A stretch of 64,000 nucleotides of DNA, taken from contig NC_087077.1 of the NCBI RefSeq assembly GCF_026151205.1, forward strand, positions 18,824,975 to 18,888,974, written 5' to 3'. The translations under genes were made by a program, and so were the position numbers. Shown here piece after piece: positions 58,274 to 64,000 of this stretch; the first letter of the stretch is position 1, and every line of letters starts with the position of its first letter. This DNA is from Bolinopsis microptera (Eukaryota; Ctenophora; Tentaculata; Lobata; Bolinopsidae). Below the pieces are notes generated by a model, which saw nothing but the letters and a program-made list of their open reading frames with translations, did no database searches and was not told the origin of the DNA.

Positions 58274-59016
58274 CGACTTCCAGGCCCCCTCTATTATTAG
58301 GGGTCAGATCATATGACGTATAATTAGTGATGTGACGTATAATTAGTGATGTGATCCACCAACTACGATTTACAGAACATGTGAACTCTACCCTACATCT
58401 AGCCCAGTTTTACCCCTTACTTTTGATTTAAATGAGTTGGGTATGGCAATTCCTTCGCCTCTTAGCGGGTGTCCGTTTTAGGGACATTAGGACTTCTCTT
58501 CGCTCAGAAGCTGCGAGGTCTGCTTCGTGGGTGTGCGTTTTCTGACTTAATGTAAGGGTGTTGTCTGACAGGGTGAGATAACACCGACAGGGACACTTCG
58601 TAGGAGGAGTGTGCTTGCAGCACCGCCAGGCAGACTTGAGGGCTGAATCCTTGTCCTTCTTCCGGGACTATACTATTGTCTATCATCTTCCCGTATATAT
58701 ACCTAAGAACACTTGATCGGCTCACTCCCGTTGCATGCCTTTGGCACGTACGTCTCACATCCCTAGATACGAGAACCCCCCTTTAGCAAGAGCTCCCGTC
58801 CCTTATGTGATATACGAGTCGAGCGGTCAAATCTTAAAGATCATGTTTACTTCTTAATGAACTGCTATGATGTACATGTGAACTCTACCCTGTATCTAGC
58901 CCATTTCTAGGTCAGTTAAATCCTACTGATGGATCACATCACTAATTATACGTCACTAATTAGTGATATGATCTGATCTCCCTGGGCCCCCTAGTAATGA
59001 GGGGGCCTGGCCGTCG
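58274..59016. mobile_element. 743-bp element with 80-bp inverted repeats
   Basis: The left end (from about 58274, through CCAGGCCCCCTC and TGACGTATAATTAGTGATGTG) returns inverted at the right end (ATCACATCACTAATTATACG at about 58932, ending in GGGGGCCTGG at 59010). The left arm carries TGACGTATAATTAGTGATG twice. Inside, a 30-base block (CATGTGAACTCTACCCT...) occurs in direct orientation near 58379 and 58876. The inner part is relatively GC-rich and holds no convincing gene. A non-autonomous DNA transposon; no target-site duplication is clear, so the ends are approximate. Confidence 0.7.
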
Positions 59017-59696
59017 GCCTCCCCATGTCAAGTACACTGAAAGTTACATGACAAAACTAAACACGAGGAAGGTAGCGAGTTTCACAATCCAAGCACAGAA
59101 ATTCAGACTGATTTTCAAAAATGATGGATCAATCTTTAAGATATTCTAACAGAGTACTTATGTAAATTATTGATTAAGTTCATGAACTTTCATGAACTTT
59201 ACTCACAAAGGTGTAAATCTTGTATCCTATCTGAGAGGATGGTTGAGATAGAGCAACACTCAGACTATCGTATACCTCCTCTAGAACTTCACCTTCAACC
59301 TGGACAGTTATAGAGAATTAGCATTAATGCATTTAGACGTGGAGCTGTATAATTTTATTTAAGTGAAAGTTAGATTTCAATCGTTGGATCAACAACTATA
59401 TAATGTATAATTGTTGATCCAATATCTATTTGTTGTACTCAATAACAAATTATTACAGTCGCTTATAATTATACATTTTATGTATTTTAAAAGCAAATAG
59501 TTAATATTTAATAGCAGGAAACCTGATTAATCCAAGATTTGATGAACTTCTGAACGTAGGAACTTGCCATCGGATATTTAGATATCGTCGGGTGTCCGAT
59601 TGTCTGAGATATAACTAAATTATTAGAACGGTACGTTGGTACAGTACACACCTTTTAACATGAGTAACCTACAAAGACACAGCAGATCAAAAGTTT
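59017..59696. other. Intergenic, no gene seen
   Basis: AT-rich. A pair of near-inverted stretches, GATCAACAACTATATAATG and TATAATTGTTGATC (59386-59418), forms a small hairpin. Nothing else recognised. Confidence 0.4.
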
Positions 59697-60806
59697 AAAC
59701 AGAGATATCTATAATCTTATGAATACACTAAATAACAGGACCAACCTAAACAGAGATATCTATAATCTTATGAATACACTAAATAACAGGACCAACCTTG
59801 TCGTACAGAGATATCTATAATCTTATGAATACACTAAATAACAGGACCAACCTAAACAGAGATATCTATAATCTTATGAATACACTAAATAACAGGACCA
59901 ACCTTGTCGTACAGAGATATCTATAATCTTATGAATACACTAAATAACAGGACCAACCTTGTCGTACAGAGATATCTATAATCTTATGAATACACTAAAT
60001 AACAGGACCAACCTAAACAGAGATATCTATAATCTTATGAATACCTTACTCGGGATTATTACGACGGGTTTATTAACGACCGGTTAAAATATGGTTCGGG
60101 AAAAATATGGCGAAATTGCTCAAAACCCACCACATTTTCCCGGTCGCCATTTTACCGGTGTCCAACCTTTCAATTTTAGATTCAAAAATTTTGTCTCAGA
60201 TGTAAATTTCCTTATTAGAGATAAACAAGTCGAATTATCAATAATTGTTGAAAGTAGACAGAAATAATGATCAAATAACCATTATGACTCAATTTGTAGA
60301 AAATCTTCGAAAGAATGCATCGTTCACATTGTTTAGAATTATGAATAAATGACTGATGAAACTGATTCATGTTATTGACAGTTTTAATTAATTCAAGTTT
60401 TAATTTACCTGTTACTTTTACTTTGAGTCCTATTTCATTATGTAGAGATAGTTAATACCTAAGAAATTAAAAATTGGCCTATTTAAATCAACTTTGACAA
60501 TAAGGATATATGACAAGAATTGGGCAAAAAGGTGAATTTTTTGCAATTTTAGCCAAATGAAGTCGAAAAACCTACAACAAGTGTCCCAATAGTCTTCTTT
60601 AGTGAATATAAGACAACGATAAAAATCTGAGCACCCATACCCCTTGGGAACCCTAAAAGCTGAGACGGCGGGTTTATTAACGACCGGTGAAAATGTGGTT
60701 CGGGAAAAATATGGCGAAATTACCCTAAACCCGCCACTTTATCCCGGTCATAATAATCCCGAGTAAGGTACACTAAATAACAGGACCAACCTTGTCGTAC
60801 AGCATT
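59697..60806. repeat. 51/55-bp minisatellite, seven units, split by a MITE
   Basis: Seven units contain ACAGAGATATCTATAATC and CTAAATAACAGGACC. Two versions of the junction (AA, or TGTCGT) give unit lengths of 51 and 55. The seventh unit is cut after GAATA at 60043 by the MITE at 60044-60768 and resumes with TACACTAAATAAC at 60769. Confidence 0.9.
60044..60768. mobile_element. 725-bp MITE with TA duplication in a minisatellite
   Basis: The terminal inverted repeats begin CCTTACTCGGGATTATTA (18 perfect bases, about 25 with mismatches). TA lies on both sides (60042-60043, 60769-60770). The neighbouring minisatellite units (GAATACACTAAATAAC) give the exact empty site. Two direct subterminal repeats of about 85 bases (60060-60145 and 60664-60750; GGGTTTATTAACGACCGGT) carry inner CGGG/CCCG symmetry. 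No transposase frame. The TA target points to the Tc1/mariner superfamily. Confidence 0.92.
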
Positions 60807-60909
60807 CGCTGAGATCCAACACTTCCCAACTGAAAGCGTCACGTGATAACATGTACTTCAACACTGAAAATCTAATATCTTAAAATAATTTTCAAAACAT
60901 GGCCTGATT

Positions 60910-61083
60910 TTAATAACTAAGCAAAGCAAAGTTCCGTAATTCGTAGTTCTGCAAGAATGTTTCTTCTACCTTACAACTTACAAATGGCTTGGCTTTATGC
61001 CAAGAAAAGAGTCTGCAGTTGCCAAGGAACATGAGGGACAAATCTTCCAAGACTTGGTTGTTTGGCAGCTCCCCAGCCAACAT
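60910..61083 (-). CDS. Small open frame of unknown nature (57 aa)
   Basis: It begins MLAGELPNNQVLEDL and ends at a TAA. The frame stays open about 15 codons upstream of the ATG (through KLLTRRT). Its composition is that of ordinary protein (LSLMFLGNCRLFSWHKAKPF) in an AT-rich setting, which is why it is listed. No family recognised. A second, longer frame on the same strand (60978-61193) overlaps it, so at most one is real. It could be a last exon. Confidence 0.25.
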   Translation of the reverse strand: MLAGELPNNQVLEDLSLMFLGNCRLFSWHKAKPFVSCKVEETFLQNYELRNFALLSY

Positions 61084-61874
61084 TGTTCGTCTTGTAAGGA
61101 GCTTAAATTTATGAGTATTAAATCTCGGATTACATTGTTAAGTGGATACACGCTGTAAGGTGGATTTGTTGGTACTATGCCGAAATTTATCATTTGGAAG
61201 TATCTATTTTTAATTTCAAGATAACTTAATCTGATCTGAGTAAATTAAATTGATATTCATGTCAAAGTATTAGTATATACTATATAGTTGTACATTTGAT
61301 AATTATTTTTAGAATTAAAAGGATAATGATGATTGATGAAGGACCAGAGAAGTCGAAAAAACAGCGCAACTTACGATAAACGAGTCATTAGTTACATAAT
61401 ATAATAATTATTGTACATGGCATTATGTTACATTAAAACATTCCTAATCAAAGGGCATAAGTATCAAAATACGACTTCATGTATGTTATAGCTGACAGAA
61501 CTTTCACGTTGCACAAGATACTTAGATAGCAAACAATGTCAGGTTCTAAATGTTGCAAATGGTCCCAAACAGATATATAAGACTTAAACTATCGTCATTT
61601 AAAGAAGTATCTAATTTACTAGTAAACCGAGCTGTGTCCTGATAGCACTGACAAGATATTATGCACATAATTAATCCAATCTTCAGTTACTCGAACAAAA
61701 GTAATGTTAGACCTTTAACATTTCGATAGCTAACTCTAGGTAATGCATTGCTCTAACTAGAACATTTTACACAGCGCAACTATTGGAACACCTAATTTAG
61801 TTCTATAAACAATTTACCACGAAATAAATATTAAGATAAAACAACAAAATGGCATCATGACGTTTATGAAAAAT
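61084..61874. other. 3' flank of the coiled-coil gene
   Basis: AT-rich without a supported gene; it should contain the 3' untranslated region of the minus-strand gene at 61875-63029. TTTATT (AATAAA on the minus strand) occurs near 61823 as ATTTATTTCG in reverse. Confidence 0.35.
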
Positions 61875-63029
61875 TCACATCAACGAGGAAATAGTGCTGG
61901 AGGAAGACATTCGTTTCCCAGTTCTGGAACTTTTAATTGATGGGGAAGTATTGAAATGTCTAGTCGAAATGCCATTAGGAATCGTACCAACTTGAGAAAG
62001 CTGACGCTCAAGTCGTTTCACCATCGCTGCCAATGCATCGTTTTCGTGTTGTGATGCCAGGAGTTCAGCCTCTCTCTGTTTCAGCCTCTCTGTAAGGTCT
62101 GATACTTGGGTGTCATACTGATCTTTTAAGGAAGCTTCTTGAGACAGAGACTGGTGCAGATTGTAGAAAAGCCTCAATGATTGAAGTTCATCCTCTAGTT
62201 TTGAGACTTGGTTTTGTGATAAATCTTTAGATTTCTTCACAGCTGATAATTGAGAGTCCAGTTTTACACATTTTTTGAGTGCAGTTTCTTTTTCAAATCT
62301 CATTTTATTAAACTCATTATGATTAGGAGTGGATGGCTTACTTTTTGCTTCCATGCTTCTGATAGAGTTTTCAATTTTCTTTAAAATGTCCTCTCCGTTC
62401 TTGATGATCAAGTCTTCTTTTTCTATGTCAGCTAGATGCACAAAATTGGTGAATTGGCGGTCATTGGGTTTACTCTCACTAAATGATCCACTATCAACAC
62501 TACTTGACATTGTACCTAATGAACAGAGGGAATTTGTGCGCTCTTCTTCCAACATTTGTATCCTGCCATGAAATGATTTTTCTCTTTTAGCCTCAAGAAT
62601 CTTCATTCTCTCAATTGCCTCAGAGTGTTTCAGATTAAAGTCCGATCTCATTGTTTTGCGATTACCATCCAGTTTTTCAAGCTGCATTTGTAAATTAAAA
62701 ATGTTAGAATGTAATTCTTTATTTTGATTTACAATTTGGTCAACACGCTGAAAGAATCGGTCCTCAGAATCCGGACTTGAATATTTCTCTGTCTGACAAG
62801 AGACATCAGAAAGTTTATACAGAGATTCTGAACATTGAACTTGTTTGGAGGAGGTGAGTATGTCACTGCATTTGTGGCAACGAAGTTGATTAACTTGTCT
62901 TTCAAGATCATTCTGTTTCTTTAAACTCTGCTCATACTGGTAACGTAAATGCTTGATAGTCTCGTCAGCCTGCAGTATGCTTGCATGAACCAGTTGATCA
63001 AATTCTTCGTCTGAATCATGATCTATCAT
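61875..63029 (-). CDS. Coiled-coil protein of unknown family (384 aa)
   Basis: A single-exon frame starting MIDHDSDEEFDQLVHASILQ. Long coiled coils are predicted by heptad-like leucine spacing at about residues 24-50, 92-170, 205-230 and 240-345 (LERQVNQLRCHKC, IFNLQMQLEKLDGN, LVEMVKR-like LAAMVKRLERQLS). Two CxxC-like cysteines stand in RCHKCSD. The last 30 residues are rich in serine and basic residues (SPSIKSSRTGKRMSSSS), a possible phosphorylated tail. No catalytic domain. It is probably a structural or adaptor protein, for example of the cytoskeleton or centrosome, but this is only a guess from its shape. Confidence 0.8.
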   Translation of the reverse strand: MIDHDSDEEFDQLVHASILQADETIKHLRYQYEQSLKKQNDLERQVNQLRCHKCSDILTSSKQVQCSESLYKLSDVSCQTEKYSSPDSEDRFFQRVDQIVNQNKELHSNIFNLQMQLEKLDGNRKTMRSDFNLKHSEAIERMKILEAKREKSFHGRIQMLEEERTNSLCSLGTMSSSVDSGSFSESKPNDRQFTNFVHLADIEKEDLIIKNGEDILKKIENSIRSMEAKSKPSTPNHNEFNKMRFEKETALKKCVKLDSQLSAVKKSKDLSQNQVSKLEDELQSLRLFYNLHQSLSQEASLKDQYDTQVSDLTERLKQREAELLASQHENDALAAMVKRLERQLSQVGTIPNGISTRHFNTSPSIKSSRTGKRMSSSSTISSLM

Positions 63030-64000
63030 GATTTGGCAATAACCAGCTCCTCATCTGTTACCAACAGTCCTTTATCAGCTATGTCATATTATCTTTTGTA
63101 TATTTTAGATCCACCTGTAGAATGATTAAAAATAAAAATAGAATTCAGGAGTATTATAATGATTCGCATGTAAAGAAAAGTTTACTAAAAGGCCACTTTT
63201 CTGTTACAAATTTGGCGTCCAATCAATCAATCAACAAACAACAACAACAAATCAAACAATAATTACAGAAACATCATCTTAGATTAAAAACGTGATATAA
63301 AATTGCACGTTTTCAACTTTGGTAGCCTAGAACTGCTAACCCGATTAAGTAATTGTACTCATGCTTTGTCAGCAGTAAGATCACATCATCAGTTATCTTG
63401 TGTAAAATATATGCTTAAAAATATATGCCTTCGAGCGTCGACTCGAAGGCAACATGACGATTAATTAATTGTACCCTGCAGTTCACTATTAACCATAGTG
63501 CAATCTATATTAATAATCTCAATATATGTATGTGTGTGTGTGAGTGAGTGTGCGTGTGTGGGTAGTTTACGAACGGCTTTTAATTAAGGAAACGGTAAGA
63601 GGCACGTGGCTGGTTTTATGATTTTTGAGTATAGTGCCAACAAAACTCTGACGAAGCCCAAGAGCTTAAGTTTTTTTAAATCGGCCGGTGGTAAGTGGTT
63701 AAATTGATGATTTTGTGACCGAAATGTGATACTTAAGTTTCTCACGTTCTCTTACTCTCTCTCACTCTCTCTCACTCTCTCCCACTCTCTCTCTCTCTCC
63801 CATGACAGATTTGCTATTTAATTAGAAAACTTTGCAGTGGACCACAAGATTGTCTATCAAGTATTACTATTAGATATGTGAGGGGCACTCAGAATTGAAT
63901 TGAGGCACTGAGCGATCTCATACTTTTGCACCGTTTTAACTGCGACAGTGCAATTCATGTTTTCGAATAAGCAGGATTATGCTTTTGCATCTCAAATGCG
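63030..64000. other. Right flank with microsatellites
   Basis: It contains the upstream region of the coiled-coil gene. A TG-rich microsatellite lies at 63531-63562, a CT-rich one (CTCTCTCA/CTCTCTCC units) at 63748-63799, and a small perfect palindrome (GCCTTCGAGC..GACTCGAAGGC) near 63426. No gene recognised. Confidence 0.5.

Noticed and set aside
58504-58758. 84-aa minus-strand open frame inside the inverted-repeat element
   Set aside because: No domain, arginine/serine-rich by base composition, and no likeness to a transposase.

Overview
The window is eukaryotic nuclear DNA from an animal. It is AT-rich, has spliceosomal introns with GT..AG ends, several families of LINE relics, tRNA-derived SINE-like sequence, MITEs and satellite arrays, and genes for the Na+/K+-ATPase beta subunit, syntaxin-8, TIPRL, EEF2KMT and C2H2 zinc-finger proteins. 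The phylum cannot be fixed from the sequence alone. A marine invertebrate, possibly a ctenophore or cnidarian, would fit, but that is inference.

Left third (1-17200): a 1.3 kb fold-back palindrome (232-1574) is followed by a tandem segmental duplication, copy A 2397-10196 and copy B 10197-17197. Each copy carries a seven-exon minus-strand Na+/K+-ATPase beta-subunit gene whose exons are mostly too short to show as open frames: A codes for 294 aa (3655-8896), B for 298 aa (11739-15891). The copies differ in first-exon use. B keeps a canonical beta-type first exon. A has lost it but keeps an alternative first exon that is frameshifted in B. Later insertions (a TA-flanked MITE in A, a MITE-like insertion with a 30-bp minisatellite in B, LINE ORF1 relics in both) can be dated against each other because the paralogous copy shows the empty site.

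Middle (17200-34250): mostly a graveyard of retroelements (LINE C-terminus, gag relic, LINE ORF1 with CCCH-type fingers, reverse transcriptase relic with a changed catalytic motif, integrase zinc domain), with a possible spliced transcript at 21.3-22.1 kb, a tRNA-like element, a 24-bp-stem hairpin, a CpG-rich inverted repeat and one clear gene, a five-finger C2H2 protein (30762-31823).

Gene-dense part (34250-46400): syntaxin-8 (seven exons, 34259-40755, 230 aa) holds two complete intronless genes in its 3.6 kb last intron, on the same strand: a ten-finger C2H2 protein and TIPRL. On the minus strand follow four 3' exons of EEF2KMT (FAM86-type methyltransferase). A CRE/E-box cluster lies between it and an unrecognised seven-helix membrane protein with a signal peptide (44845-46395).

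Right part (46332-64000): about 177 units of a very homogeneous 61-bp satellite (10.8 kb) begin inside the last codons of the membrane-protein gene. Next come a 743-bp inverted-repeat element, a minisatellite of 51/55-bp units interrupted by a 725-bp TA-flanked MITE, and a 384-aa single-exon coiled-coil protein on the minus strand (61875-63029).
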